Shown here one piece after another: positions 6,301 to 16,800 of a stretch of 63,078 nt of DNA. This DNA comes from Arthrobacter rhombi. Its GTDB lineage: Bacteria > Actinomycetota > Actinomycetes > Actinomycetales > Micrococcaceae. The stretch is from assembly GCF_900163545.1 (NCBI RefSeq), contig NZ_FUHW01000002.1, positions 1 to 63,078 on the forward strand, given 5' to 3'. The notes beneath the pieces were generated by a model that was given only the letters and a program-made list of their open reading frames with translations, was not told the origin of the DNA and searched no databases. The first letter of the stretch is position 1. Each line of letters opens with the position of its first letter. The translations under genes were made by a program, and so were the position numbers.

Positions 6301-9093
6301 ATGCAGAACAGTTTCGACACCCGCTCTGAACTGCAGGTCGACGATGCGTCGTACGAGATCTACCGGCTGGATCGAATCAAGGGCTCCGATCGTCTGCCCT
6401 ACAGCCTCAAGGTCCTGCTGGAGAACCTGCTGCGCAACGAAGACGGACACCTGGTCACGGCCGAACAGATCACGGCGATGGCCAACTGGGACGCCAACTC
6501 CACCACGAACTCGGAGATCCAATACACCCCGGCCCGGGTCCTCATGCAGGACTTCACCGGTGTCCCCTGCGTCGTGGACCTGGTCGCCATGCGTGATGCC
6601 ATGACCGATCTGGGTGGGGACCCGAAGAAGATCAACCCGCTGATCCCCGCCGAACTGGTCATCGACCACTCCGTGATCGCCGATGTCTTTGCCCGGTCGG
6701 ACGCCTTCGGGGTCAACGCCGAACTGGAATTCGGCCGCAACCAGGAGCGCTACCAGCTGCTGCGGTGGGGCCAACAGTCCTTCGACGACTTCCTGGTGGT
6801 TCCCCCGGACACCGGCATCTGCCACCAGGTCAACCTTGAATACCTGGCCCGGGTCGTCTTCACCCGGGAAGGACCCCGCGGACCCCAGGCGTATCCGGAC
6901 ACCCTGGTCGGCACGGATTCACATACCCCCATGGTCAACGGCCTCGGCGTACTGGGATGGGGCGTGGGCGGGATCGAAGCCGAAGCTTCCATGCTGGGCC
7001 AGCCGATGAGCATGTTGATCCCGCAAGTCCTCGGGCTCAAACTGTCCGGCGAACTGCCCGAGGGCACCACCGCCACCGACCTGGTCCTCACCGTCGCCGA
7101 ACTGCTGCGCAAGGTCAGGGTGGTGGGCAAATTCGTCGACTTCTTCGGCCCAGGAGTCGGCAACGTCCCGTTGGCCACGCGGGCAACCTTGGGCAATATG
7201 AGCCCCGAATACGGTTCGACGGCTTCCATCTTCCCCATCGATGATGAAACGTTGAACTATCTGCGCCTGACCGGACGTGAAGAGCATCAGATCCGACTGG
7301 TCGAGGCCTACGCCCGAGAACAAGGGCTGTGGCACGATCCCGACCATGTGCCCGAATACAGTCAGATCGTGGAACTGGACCTCTCCACGGTTTCCCCGTC
7401 GATTGCCGGCCCGAAACGCCCCCAAGACCGCATCCCGCTGGCGTTCGCTCCCCGGGTCATCCACCGGCTGCTGGCCGGGCAAACCCATGCGGATGCCATC
7501 GCCGGGGGACTCGATTCCGCCGGGGAGGATTCCTTCCCGGCCAGCGATCCGGTGGCCATCAGCACCCGCATTCAACGCGATGACCCGCCACGGACCTACG
7601 ACGACGACGGAAATGTCCTCGACGCGTGGCCCTCGGACCCCGCCGAGCTGATACTCGGCGGGCAGAAGACCAGCATCGACAACGGCGCCGTCGTCATCGC
7701 CGCCATCACCTCCTGCACGAACACGTCCAACCCCTCGGTGATGATCGGGGCGGCGCTGCTGGCCAAGAAGGCAGTGGAGCGCGGTTTGACCAGCCAGCCG
7801 TGGGTGAAGACGACGTTGGCGCCCGGTTCACGGGTCGTCACCGACTACTACGACCGTTCGGGGCTGACACCGTATCTGGAGAAGCTCGGTTTCAACCTGG
7901 TCGGCTATGGCTGCACCACGTGCATCGGCAACTCGGGGCCGTTGATCCCCGAAGTCAGTGCCGCCGCGACGGAGAAGAACCTCACGGTCGCCTCGGTCCT
8001 GTCGGGCAACCGCAACTTCGAGGGGCGGATCCACTCGGAGGTCCAGATGAACTTCCTGGCCTCCCCGCCACTGGTCATCGCCTACGCACTGGCCGGGACC
8101 ATGCGCACCGACATGCTCAAGGATCCCCTCGGCCAAGACACCGACGGCCAGCCGGTCTACCTCCGCGATATCTGGCCCACCACCGCCGAAATCAAGGAGG
8201 TGGTCGACGCGAACCTCGAGGCGAAGATGTTCACCGAAGGCTATGCCGACGTCTACCACGGGGACGAGAACTGGCGCGGGATGACCATCCCCGAGGGGGA
8301 CCAGTTCGCCTGGCAATCCGATTCCAGCTACATCCAGCGCCCGCCCTACTTCGATGACATGCCGGTGGAACCGGCGCCGTTATCCGATATTCAGGGAGCC
8401 CGCGTCCTGGCCTACCTCGGGGATTCGGTGACCACCGACCATATTTCCCCGGCCGGCGCCATCAAGGCCGATTCCCCCGCAGGTCAATATCTGCAGGATC
8501 TGGGGATCGAACCGAAGGACTTCAACTCCTACGGTTCACGGCGCGGGAACCACCACGTGATGATCCGCGGAACCTTCGCCAATGTCAGGCTGCGCAACCT
8601 CCTCGTCCCCGGGGTCGAGGGCGGCGTCACCCGGCATCTGCCCGACGGCGAGCGCATGAGCATCTTCGACGCCTCCACCCGCTACATCGCCGATGAGGTC
8701 CCGCTCGTCGTGTTGGCGGGTTCGGACTATGGTTCGGGGTCCTCCCGCGACTGGGCGGCCAAGGGCACCACACTCTTGGGGGTCAAGGCGGTGTTGGCCG
8801 TCTCCTATGAGCGGATCCACCGGTCGAACCTGATCGGCATGGGAGTGCTGCCGTTGCAGTTCCTGGACGGGGAAACGGCTGATACCCATGGACTGACCGG
8901 GGAGGAAACGTATTCCGTCATCGGCATCGAAGGCGCTTCCCCGCTCCCGAAGGAAGTCACCGTCCGGGTCGATGATGGTCAGGGCACCCGGGACATCACC
9001 GCGAAGGTCAGGATCGACACTCCTGCCGAGGAAGGATATTTCGTCCACGGGGGCATCCTGCCCTACGTCCTGCGTCAGTTGTTGACGACATGA
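6301..9093 (+). CDS. acn: Aconitate hydratase
   Basis: TCA-cycle enzyme interconverting citrate and isocitrate through a [4Fe-4S] cluster. The 930-residue product matches AcnA-type length. Cluster cysteines are Cys472 (TSCTNTSNP), Cys538 and Cys541 ([10 protein letters not shown]). Other family signatures are [20 protein letters not shown] near 204-223 and [16 protein letters not shown] in the swivelling C-terminal domain. The start ATG is preceded by AGGTG at a distance of 9 nt. The last codons overlap the sdhC start (ATGA), so aconitase and succinate dehydrogenase are made from one transcript. An internal stretch near 380-460 ([20 protein letters not shown] onward) is the variable linker before domain 4. 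Confidence 0.97.
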   Translation: MQNSFDTRSELQVDDASYEIYRLDRIKGSDRLPYSLKVLLENLLRNEDGHLVTAEQITAMANWDANSTTNSEIQYTPARVLMQDFTGVPCVVDLVAMRDAMTDLGGDPKKINPLIPAELVIDHSVIADVFARSDAFGVNAELEFGRNQERYQLLRWGQQSFDDFLVVPPDTGICHQVNLEYLARVVFTREGPRGPQAYPDTLVGTDSHTPMVNGLGVLGWGVGGIEAEASMLGQPMSMLIPQVLGLKLSGELPEGTTATDLVLTVAELLRKVRVVGKFVDFFGPGVGNVPLATRATLGNMSPEYGSTASIFPIDDETLNYLRLTGREEHQIRLVEAYAREQGLWHDPDHVPEYSQIVELDLSTVSPSIAGPKRPQDRIPLAFAPRVIHRLLAGQTHADAIAGGLDSAGEDSFPASDPVAISTRIQRDDPPRTYDDDGNVLDAWPSDPAELILGGQKTSIDNGAVVIAAITSCTNTSNPSVMIGAALLAKKAVERGLTSQPWVKTTLAPGSRVVTDYYDRSGLTPYLEKLGFNLVGYGCTTCIGNSGPLIPEVSAAATEKNLTVASVLSGNRNFEGRIHSEVQMNFLASPPLVIAYALAGTMRTDMLKDPLGQDTDGQPVYLRDIWPTTAEIKEVVDANLEAKMFTEGYADVYHGDENWRGMTIPEGDQFAWQSDSSYIQRPPYFDDMPVEPAPLSDIQGARVLAYLGDSVTTDHISPAGAIKADSPAGQYLQDLGIEPKDFNSYGSRRGNHHVMIRGTFANVRLRNLLVPGVEGGVTRHLPDGERMSIFDASTRYIADEVPLVVLAGSDYGSGSSRDWAAKGTTLLGVKAVLAVSYERIHRSNLIGMGVLPLQFLDGETADTHGLTGEETYSVIGIEGASPLPKEVTVRVDDGQGTRDITAKVRIDTPAEEGYFVHGGILPYVLRQLLTT

Positions 9094-9812
9094 GTACCAC
9101 CGGGGTGAAGCGCGGGCGCGGCTCGGTGCTGCGCTCCTCCACCATCCTGCATGCGGTCATGGCCGTGGGCGGGCTGATCATGGTGGGGTTCCTGATCGCC
9201 CATATGTACGGGAACCTGAAGGTCTTCGCCGGACAGGAGGCCTTCGACGGCTATTCGGCGTACCTGCGCACGATCCTCGAACCGCTGCTGCCCTATGCCG
9301 GCGCCTTGTGGATCCTGCGCGTGATCCTGCTGATCAGCGTGGGCGCACATATTTGGGCGGCGTTCGTGCTCTGGCACCGTTCCCGGGCGGCCACCGCGGG
9401 CGGGGGCGGGTGGCGGTACCAGACCACGCAGAACCGCCGCGGCGTACAACGAAGTTATGCCTCCTTCACCATGCGGTGGGGCGGGGTGACGATCGCCCTG
9501 TTCGTCGTCTACCACCTGCTGCATCTGACCGGGAACGTCATCCACCCGGGCGGGGCCTCGGACAGCCCCTACGACCGCATGATCAACGGCTTCTCGATCT
9601 GGTGGGTGGTGCTCTCCTATGTCGTCGCACTCATCGCCTTGGGCTTCCACCTGCGCCACGGCATCTGGGCCGCCTTCGCTTCCCTGGGCGCGAACACCAG
9701 CGTGGCAGTACGACGCCGGCTCAATGGCTTGGCCTCTGTGGTCACCTTCGTGATCATCGCCGGTTTCCTCGTACCGCCACTGAGCATCTTGATCGGATGG
9801 GTAGGACCATGA
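9090..9812 (+). CDS. sdhC: Succinate dehydrogenase cytochrome b subunit
   Basis: Single membrane anchor of succinate:quinone oxidoreductase, 240 residues with five hydrophobic helices. This is the Bacillus/Corynebacterium-type fused anchor rather than separate SdhC and SdhD. Candidate haem ligands are histidines in helices 1, 2, 4 and 5 ([37 protein letters not shown]), consistent with a di-haem b anchor. It passes electrons from SdhB to menaquinone. ATGA overlap with acn before it and with sdhA after it. Confidence 0.93.
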   Translation: MSTTGVKRGRGSVLRSSTILHAVMAVGGLIMVGFLIAHMYGNLKVFAGQEAFDGYSAYLRTILEPLLPYAGALWILRVILLISVGAHIWAAFVLWHRSRAATAGGGGWRYQTTQNRRGVQRSYASFTMRWGGVTIALFVVYHLLHLTGNVIHPGGASDSPYDRMINGFSIWWVVLSYVVALIALGFHLRHGIWAAFASLGANTSVAVRRRLNGLASVVTFVIIAGFLVPPLSILIGWVGP

Positions 9813-11755
9813 TGAACGAATACTTTGCCGAAGGTGATCCGCTGCAGGACACCCAGGACCCCGGCGGACCGCTGAAGGACCGGTGGGATCGGCGCCGCTT
9901 CGAGGCCAAGCTGATCAGTCCGGCCAACCGCCGCAAGGTCTCCATCATCGTCATCGGCACGGGGCTGGCTGGTGGCTCCGCTGCGGCAACCCTGGGCGAG
10001 GCCGGCTACAACGTGAAGGTCTTCTGCTATCAGGACAGCGCCCGCCGCGCCCACAGCATCGCCGCCCAGGGCGGGATCAACGCGGCGAAGGACTACCGTA
10101 ACGACGGCGACAGCATCCAACGGCTGTTCTACGACACCGTCAAGGGCGGGGACTACCGCTCACGGGAATCCAACGTCTACCGCCTCTCCCAGGTCAGCGC
10201 GGCGATCATCGACCAGGCGGTGGCCCAGGGGGTCCCCTTCGCCCGGGAATACGGCGGCCTGCTGGACACCCGCTCCTTCGGCGGCGTCCAGGTTTCCCGG
10301 ACGTTCTACGCCCGCGGGCAGACCGGCCAGCAGCTGCTGTTGGGCGCCTACCAGGCCCTGGAGCGCCAGGTCGGGGCCGGGACCGTGGAGTTGAATACCC
10401 GCCACGAGATGCTCGACCTCATCGTCATCGACGGCAAGGCGCGCGGCGTGGTGGTCCGGGATATGGTCACCGGCGAATTCGAAACACATGTGGCCGACGC
10501 CGTCGTGTTGGCCAGCGGCGGCTACGGCAACGTCTACTACCTTTCCACCAATGCGATGGGCTGCAATGTGTCCGCCACGTGGCGGGCCCACCGTAAGGGA
10601 GCCTATTTCGCGAACCCCTGCTATACCCAGATCCACCCCACCTGCATCCCCGTCAGCGGGGACCACCAATCCAAACTCACCCTGATGAGCGAGTCGCTGC
10701 GTAATGACGGAAGGATCTGGGTTCCGTCCCAGGCCGGGGATGACCGGGCCCCGGCGGACATTCCCGAGGACGAACGCGACTACTATCTGGAGCGGGTCTA
10801 TCCGGCCTTCGGCAACCTGGTGCCCCGGGATGTGGCCTCGCGGGCGGCGAAGAAGCAATGCGACGAAGGCCGTGGCGTGGGCCCGGGAGGCCTGGGGGTA
10901 TATCTGGACCTCACCCATGCCATCAAGCGGCTGGGCCGGCATGTCATCGAGGAGAAATACGGCAACCTCTTCGACATGTACGCGAAGATCACCGATGAGG
11001 ACCCCTACCAGGCGCCGATGCGCATCTATCCGGCCATCCACTACACGATGGGTGGGCTGTGGGTGGATTACGATCTGCAAAGCTCCATCCCCGGGCTCTT
11101 CGTCATCGGCGAGGCAAACTTCTCAGACCACGGAGCCAACCGGCTCGGCGCCAGCGCCCTGATGCAGGGACTGGCCGACGGCTACTTCGTGTTGCCCGGA
11201 ACCATCAACGACTATCTGGCCCGCAACCCGTTGCCCGAGGACGTCGATGCCGACCACCCCGCCGTCGTCGAGGCAGCCGAGGGGGTCCGGGAGCGCACGG
11301 CCCGACTGCTGGCCATCGACGGGAGCCGCTCGGTGGATTCCTTCCATAAGGAACTCGGGTCCATCGTCTGGGAGTACTGCGGCATGGAACGCAATGCCGA
11401 AGGACTGACCCACGCGATCAAAGAGATCCGCCGGCTGCGCGAAGCCTTCTGGACAGAGGTGAAGGTCACCGGGGTCAATGAGGAACTGAACCAGTCCCTC
11501 GAGCGGGCCGGCCGGGTCGCCGACTTCTTCGGACTCGCGGAGCTGATGTGCATCGACGCCTTGCACCGCGAAGAGTCCTGCGGGGCGCATTTCCGTTCCG
11601 AAAGCCAAACCGAAGGCGGTGAGGCCCTGCGCCAGGACGAGGACTTCAGCTACGTGGCCGCCTGGGAATTCGGTGGCGACGGGTCCTCCCCGGTGCTGCA
11701 CCGCGAAAACCTGGAATTCGAGAACATCAAGGTCCAGCAAAGGAGCTACAAATGA
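9809..11755 (+). CDS. sdhA: Succinate dehydrogenase flavoprotein subunit
   Basis: Catalytic FAD subunit oxidising succinate to fumarate, 648 residues. The open frame extends far upstream inside sdhC, but the real start is the ATG at 9809 (or the adjacent ATG at 9812) at the sdhC stop. The dinucleotide-binding motif [20 protein letters not shown] is near 47-66. His82 in [16 protein letters not shown] is the expected covalent FAD attachment. Substrate-site and capping elements follow (HPTCIP, the [10 protein letters not shown] region, [28 protein letters not shown]). The length and motifs match the type-B enzyme with a single cytochrome b anchor. Its stop overlaps the sdhB start. Confidence 0.96.
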   Translation: MMNEYFAEGDPLQDTQDPGGPLKDRWDRRRFEAKLISPANRRKVSIIVIGTGLAGGSAAATLGEAGYNVKVFCYQDSARRAHSIAAQGGINAAKDYRNDGDSIQRLFYDTVKGGDYRSRESNVYRLSQVSAAIIDQAVAQGVPFAREYGGLLDTRSFGGVQVSRTFYARGQTGQQLLLGAYQALERQVGAGTVELNTRHEMLDLIVIDGKARGVVVRDMVTGEFETHVADAVVLASGGYGNVYYLSTNAMGCNVSATWRAHRKGAYFANPCYTQIHPTCIPVSGDHQSKLTLMSESLRNDGRIWVPSQAGDDRAPADIPEDERDYYLERVYPAFGNLVPRDVASRAAKKQCDEGRGVGPGGLGVYLDLTHAIKRLGRHVIEEKYGNLFDMYAKITDEDPYQAPMRIYPAIHYTMGGLWVDYDLQSSIPGLFVIGEANFSDHGANRLGASALMQGLADGYFVLPGTINDYLARNPLPEDVDADHPAVVEAAEGVRERTARLLAIDGSRSVDSFHKELGSIVWEYCGMERNAEGLTHAIKEIRRLREAFWTEVKVTGVNEELNQSLERAGRVADFFGLAELMCIDALHREESCGAHFRSESQTEGGEALRQDEDFSYVAAWEFGGDGSSPVLHRENLEFENIKVQQRSYK

Positions 11756-12504
11756 ACATCACCTTGCGGATCTGGCGCCAACACCATCAGGACGAGCCAG
11801 GTGCCATGGAGGCCTACGAGGTCGCCGACATCTCCCCCGACATGTCCTTCCTGGAGGTGCTCGATCTACTCAACGAGGACCTCACGCTCAACGGCGGGGA
11901 ACCGGTGGCCTTCGACCACGACTGCCGTGAGGGCATCTGCGGGATGTGCTCGCTGGTGATCAACGGGCTGGCCCACGGCCCCGAGGCGTTGACCACCACC
12001 TGCCAGCTCTACATGCGCCACTTCGAGGACGGCCAGGTCATCGACGTCGAACCCTGGCGTTCGGCGGCGTTCCCGGTGATCCGGGATCTGGTGGTGGACC
12101 GCAGCGCGCTGGACCGGATCATCGAGGCCGGCGGCTATATCAGCGCCCCTACCGGGGCCGCAGCCGACGCCAATGCCGTCACCGTGCCGAAGAAGGACGC
12201 CGACCGGGCTTTCGACGCGGCGGCCTGCATCGGGTGCGGGGCCTGCGTGGCCGCCTGCCCCAACGGGTCTGCCTCGTTGTTCCTCGGGGCGAAGATCACC
12301 CACCTCGGTTCGCTGCCCCAGGGCCAGCCCGAACGCGACGAGCGGGCCCTGGCCATGGTAGAACAGCACGACGCCGAAGGTTTCGGCGGGTGCACCCAGA
12401 TCGGCGAATGCACCGCGGTCTGCCCGGCGGGGATCCCGCTGGATATGATCTCCCAGCTGAACCACGACGTGCTGTCCGGGGTGAAGCACCAGTCAGGGAA
12501 ATGA
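11752..12504 (+). CDS. sdhB: Succinate dehydrogenase iron-sulfur subunit
   Basis: Electron-transfer subunit of 250 residues carrying three clusters. The plant-ferredoxin domain has CREGICGMC and a later Cys (TTTCQL) for [2Fe-2S]. [12 protein letters not shown] supplies most of the [4Fe-4S] site, and [16 protein letters not shown] completes the [4Fe-4S] and [3Fe-4S] sites. ATGA overlap with sdhA; last gene of the acn-sdhCAB operon. The convergent PAP2 gene ends 17 bp downstream and no obvious hairpin separates them. Confidence 0.96.
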   Translation: MNITLRIWRQHHQDEPGAMEAYEVADISPDMSFLEVLDLLNEDLTLNGGEPVAFDHDCREGICGMCSLVINGLAHGPEALTTTCQLYMRHFEDGQVIDVEPWRSAAFPVIRDLVVDRSALDRIIEAGGYISAPTGAAADANAVTVPKKDADRAFDAAACIGCGACVAACPNGSASLFLGAKITHLGSLPQGQPERDERALAMVEQHDAEGFGGCTQIGECTAVCPAGIPLDMISQLNHDVLSGVKHQSGK

Positions 12505-12521
12505 GCTGTCCCCGGGAAGGG

Positions 12522-13292
12522 CTATAACCGCTTCGGGTCCTGTTCGCGCCTGACCCGGCGGACGGTGTTGAAGACGTGATGGGAGAGCACGACCAGTGCC
12601 GCCCACCCCAGTCCGAGCGCCCAGGCCACGGCGACGTCGGTGAACCAGTGGTGCCCCAGATAGATGCGGCTGCAGCCGATCAGGAACACGTAGGCCGCGC
12701 AGCCGGCGATCATCCATGCCCTGGCCGCCCGGGCCTCCAGCTGCAGGAACCATAAATAGGCGATGACCGCGATGATCGCCGTGGCGTTGAGCGTATGGCC
12801 CGAGGGGAACGACGGCGAGGTTTCGTAGGGCGGAACGGCATCGGCCATCGGTGGCCGGGCCCTCCCGATGAGGTCCTTACCCGCAATGGTCATCGCCACG
12901 GAGCCGGCCCCCGCCGCACCGATGAGCAGCAGCGGCCGCCAGGACCGACGGATCCTGGTGAGCACCGCGATCGCCGCCAAGGCGATGATCGACATCCCGA
13001 TGACGGAGCCGGTGTTGGTGAACCAGGTGACTGCCGTGTCGGCCACCGGGCTGCGCCAGGTCATCACGAGAGCCAGCAACGGCCGGTCCACTGCCGCCAG
13101 ATCATCCTTCTCCGCCAGCGATTCGTAGATCTCCGCGGCGGCCGCGGTCATCAGGGTGACGAAGGCGGCGCCGATGGCCAGCGTGATCCACAAGGCACCA
13201 TAGGCTCCGAGCCGCGATGGCAGGCGTCGCGCCGCGGCATCGGCGACCGGGTGGTCCCGTTGAGGGCGTCGGGGTGTAGAGGGGGTGGGCAT
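12522..13292 (-). CDS. PAP2-family membrane phosphatase
   Basis: Membrane lipid phosphatase of 256 residues, probably acting on undecaprenyl pyrophosphate or phosphatidate-type substrates. The three PAP2 motifs are intact: KDLIGRARPP, PSFPSGHT and SRIYLGHHWFTDV. Six hydrophobic helices are visible. The open frame extends upstream through the start of the divergent rlmH gene, so the ATG at 13292 is chosen. A TAGTCT hexamer lies 7 nt before it and no Shine-Dalgarno is seen, so it is probably leaderless. Specificity (UppP/BcrC-like versus PgpB-like) cannot be read from sequence. Confidence 0.88.
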   Translation of the reverse strand: MPTPSTPRRPQRDHPVADAAARRLPSRLGAYGALWITLAIGAAFVTLMTAAAAEIYESLAEKDDLAAVDRPLLALVMTWRSPVADTAVTWFTNTGSVIGMSIIALAAIAVLTRIRRSWRPLLLIGAAGAGSVAMTIAGKDLIGRARPPMADAVPPYETSPSFPSGHTLNATAIIAVIAYLWFLQLEARAARAWMIAGCAAYVFLIGCSRIYLGHHWFTDVAVAWALGLGWAALVVLSHHVFNTVRRVRREQDPKRL

Positions 13293-13310
13293 GACTGACA
13301 GACTAGTGCC

Positions 13311-13769
13311 ATGACGCTGCGCATACTGGCCATCGGGAAGAAGCACGAGTCGTGGGTGGCCGAGGGCATCGAGCGCTATTCGAAGCGGATGAAGAAACCC
13401 TTCGACGTGTCCTGGGCCCTGCTGCCGCATTCGTCCCGGGAAGGCGACGCCGCCCGCACCGAGGAATCCGCCCGCATCCTGGCCAAGGTCCACTCCCGGG
13501 ACCATATGGTCCTGCTCGATGAACGCGGGAAGAACATCGATTCACCGGCCCTGGCCCGTACCCTGCAACAGCCGTTGGATACCGCCCGCCCGGTGGTGCT
13601 GGTCATCGGCGGGGCCTACGGCGTCGACACCTCGGTGCACCAGCGGGCCGATTTCACCTGGAGCCTGTCCAAACTGGTCTTCCCCCACCAGCTGGTCCGG
13701 CTCGTGGTGGCCGAACAGCTCTACCGTGCCCAGGAAATCGTCGGCGGCCGGCCGTACCACCACCGATAA
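13311..13769 (+). CDS. rlmH: 23S rRNA (pseudouridine1915-N3)-methyltransferase
   Basis: SPOUT-class enzyme that methylates pseudouridine 1915 in helix 69 of 23S rRNA using S-adenosylmethionine. The 152-residue length is typical. The knot region shows VVLVIGGAYGVDTSVHQRAD and the C-terminal signature LPHQ-like segment LVFPHQLVRLVVAEQLYRA followed by YHHR. Divergent from the PAP2 gene with only 18 bp between starts, so the two promoters must overlap. Confidence 0.95.
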   Translation: MTLRILAIGKKHESWVAEGIERYSKRMKKPFDVSWALLPHSSREGDAARTEESARILAKVHSRDHMVLLDERGKNIDSPALARTLQQPLDTARPVVLVIGGAYGVDTSVHQRADFTWSLSKLVFPHQLVRLVVAEQLYRAQEIVGGRPYHHR

Positions 13770-13822
13770 TGGTGGCCGAGGTGCCTCGACCGCCCCCGCG
13801 CCAACTCGTCGGTGCTTCGGCG

Positions 13823-13828
13823 TAGGCT
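13823..13828 (+). promoter_or_regulatory. -10 element of lhr (leaderless geometry)
   Basis: TAGGCT lies 7 nt before the ATG at 13836 and supports that start over the upstream in-frame GTG at 13812. Confidence 0.45.
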
Positions 13829-13835
13829 TTCAGCG

Positions 13836-16800
13836 ATGGCAGAAAAGCCCGCAGCAGCCGCAGTGCTCCAGAAGTTCACGCCCGCGACCCGCGAGTGGTT
13901 CACGGGTGCCTTTGCCGCGCCGACGGCCGCCCAGCTCGGCGCTTGGGATGCGGTCTCCGCCGGCAGCAACGCCCTGGTCGTCGCCCCCACCGGTTCGGGC
14001 AAAACCCTCTCCGCCTTCCTCTGGGCCCTGGACGGGTTCATCCGCAGCAGCACCGAACAACCCGCCCTCCCAGTAGTCGAAGCTCACGACGCAGTCGCTG
14101 CACCAGGGAAGAAGGCGAAGGCCCCGAAACGCAAGACCCGGGTCCTGTACATCTCCCCGTTGAAGGCGCTCGGCGTCGACGTCGAACGCAACCTGCGCGC
14201 ACCGCTGATCGGGATCACCCAGATGGCCCAACGACTCGGCCTGCCGGCCCCCGAGGTCAGTGTTGGCGTGCGTTCGGGAGACACCCCGGCCAATGACCGC
14301 CGCAAACTGCTGACGACCCCGCCGGATATCCTCATCACCACCCCCGAGTCACTGTTTCTGATGCTGACCTCCAAGGCCCGCCAGACACTCACCGGCATCG
14401 ACACGGTCATCATCGACGAGGTTCACGCCGTCGCCGGCACCAAACGCGGTGCCCATCTGGCGGTATCGCTCGAACGGCTCGATGCCCTGCTGAAAAGCCC
14501 GGCGCAACGCATCGGGCTCTCCGCCACCGTGGAACCCCGGGCCGAGGTCGCCCGGTTCCTGGGCGGTTCCCGGCCGGTGGACATCGTGGCTCCGCCCTCG
14601 GAGAAGACCTGGGACCTGACGGTCACCGTCCCGGTGGAAGACATGACGAACCTGCCCGCCGCGGCCGAGACCAGCGAGCTCGATGAGCTGGCCGGCTTCC
14701 AACCGCAGGCGAGCATCTGGCCGCATGTGGAGGAGAAGATCGTGGACCTCATCGAGGCCAACCGCTCCACGATCGTCTTCGCGAACTCCCGACGCCTGGC
14801 CGAACGGCTGACGGCGAACCTGAACGAGATCCACGCGGCCCGGCAGGAACTGACCGGCTCCGATCCGTGGGCCGAACCGGCCACCGAACCGTCCATCGCC
14901 CCCGCACCGCAGCATCCGCCCGCGCAGGTCATGGCGCAGGCAGGTGCCAGCTCAGGCGCCGAGGCCGTGCTGGCCAGGGCCCACCACGGTTCGGTTTCCA
15001 AGGATCAACGCGCCGGCATCGAGGATGATCTGAAGTCCGGGCACTTGCGCTGCGTCGTGGCCACCTCCTCGCTGGAGCTGGGCATCGACATGGGACTGGT
15101 GGATCTGGTCATCCAGGTCGAATCCCCGCATTCGGTGGCCTCCGGGCTGCAACGCGTGGGCCGGGCCGGACACCAGGTCGGGGAGGTGTCCACCGGGGCC
15201 TTCTTCCCCAAGCAGCGCTCGGATCTGGTCAACACGGCCATCACCGTCGAACGCATGCGCTCCGGGGCCATCGAGGCGCTGTCCATTCCGGCGAACCCGC
15301 TGGATATCCTGGCCCAGCAGACCGTCGCCGCCGCAGCGTTGGGTGAGGTCGATGCGGAGGAATGGTTCGACGTCGTCCGCCGGTCGGCGCCCTTTGCCGC
15401 ACTGCCCCGTTCGGCCTTCGACGCGACCCTTGACCTCTTGGCCGGCAAATACCCCTCCGATGAGTTCGCCGAACTACGTCCACGCATCATCTGGGACCGC
15501 GATGCCGGCACCCTGTCCGGTCGGCCCGGGGCCCAACGTCTGGCCGTGACCTCCGGGGGCACCATCCCGGACCGGGGCATGTTCGGGGTCTTTTTGATCG
15601 GCACCGAGGACCAGAGTGGCGGCGGGCGCCGGGTGGGCGAACTCGACGAGGAGATGGTCTACGAATCCCGGGTCGGCGACGTCTTTGCCTTGGGGGCGAC
15701 GAGCTGGAAGATCGAGGACATCACCCACGATAAGGTCCTGGTCTCCCCCGCCTTCGGCCAGCCCGGCAAACTCCCCTTCTGGAAGGGCGACTCGCTGGGT
15801 CGTCCCGCCGAGCTGGGCCGGGCGTTGGGCAGGTTCCGCCGCGAAATTGGCGGAGCCAGCGACGACGATGCCGGGGCCCGGCTGGCAGCGATCGGCCTGG
15901 ACGGCTGGGCCGCGGCCAACCTCACCGGTTACCTGGCCGAACAGCAGGAAGCCACCAGCATCATCCCCAGCGACACCACCTTGGTGGTTGAACGCTTCCA
16001 GGACGAGCTCGGCGACTGGCGGGTGGTCCTGCACTCCCCGTTTGGCATGCCGGTGCACGCCCCGTGGGCGCTGGCCGTGGGGGCCCGGCTGCACGAACGC
16101 TTCGGGATGGACGGGTCGGCGATGGCCGCCGACGACGGGATCGTCCTGCGGGTGCCGATGATGGACGACGAGCCGCCCGGGGCCGAGCTCTTCCTCTTCG
16201 ATCCCGAGGAGCTGGATGCCATCGTGACGAACGAGGTGGGTGGCTCGGCCCTGTTCGCTTCGCGTTTCCGCGAATGTGCGGCCCGGGCCTTGCTGCTGCC
16301 TCGGCAGAACCCCGCCAAACGCAGCCCGCTGTGGCAGCAACGCCAACGCTCGGCCCAGCTGCTGGATGTGGCGCGCAAATACCCGTCCTTCCCGATCATC
16401 CTCGAGACGGTCAGGGAATGCCTGCAAGACGTCTACGACCTTCCCTCGCTGCGCTCGATCGCCGCCGAGCTGCAGGGCAGGGGGCTGCGGATCGTGGAGA
16501 CGACCACCCGCCAGCCCTCACCCTTCGCCCAGACCCTGCTCTTCGGCTATGTCGCCCAATTCCTCTACGAGGGCGACTCCCCGCTGGCCGAACGCCGGGC
16601 GGCAGCCCTGTCGATCGACCCGTCCCTGTTGGGCGACCTGCTGGGCCGCACCGAGCTACGCGATCTGCTGGACCCCGACGTCATCGCCAGCACCGAGGCC
16701 GAACTCCAACGGGTGGCCCCCCACCGTCGGCTCAAGGGTCTGGAGGGGGCCGCCGATCTGTTGCGCCTGCTCGGCCCGTTGGGGATCGAGGAGCTGGCCG

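Noticed and set aside
9308..9808. Upstream extension of the sdhA frame
   Set aside because: It lies inside sdhC in another frame; sdhA begins at the ATGA overlap at 9809.
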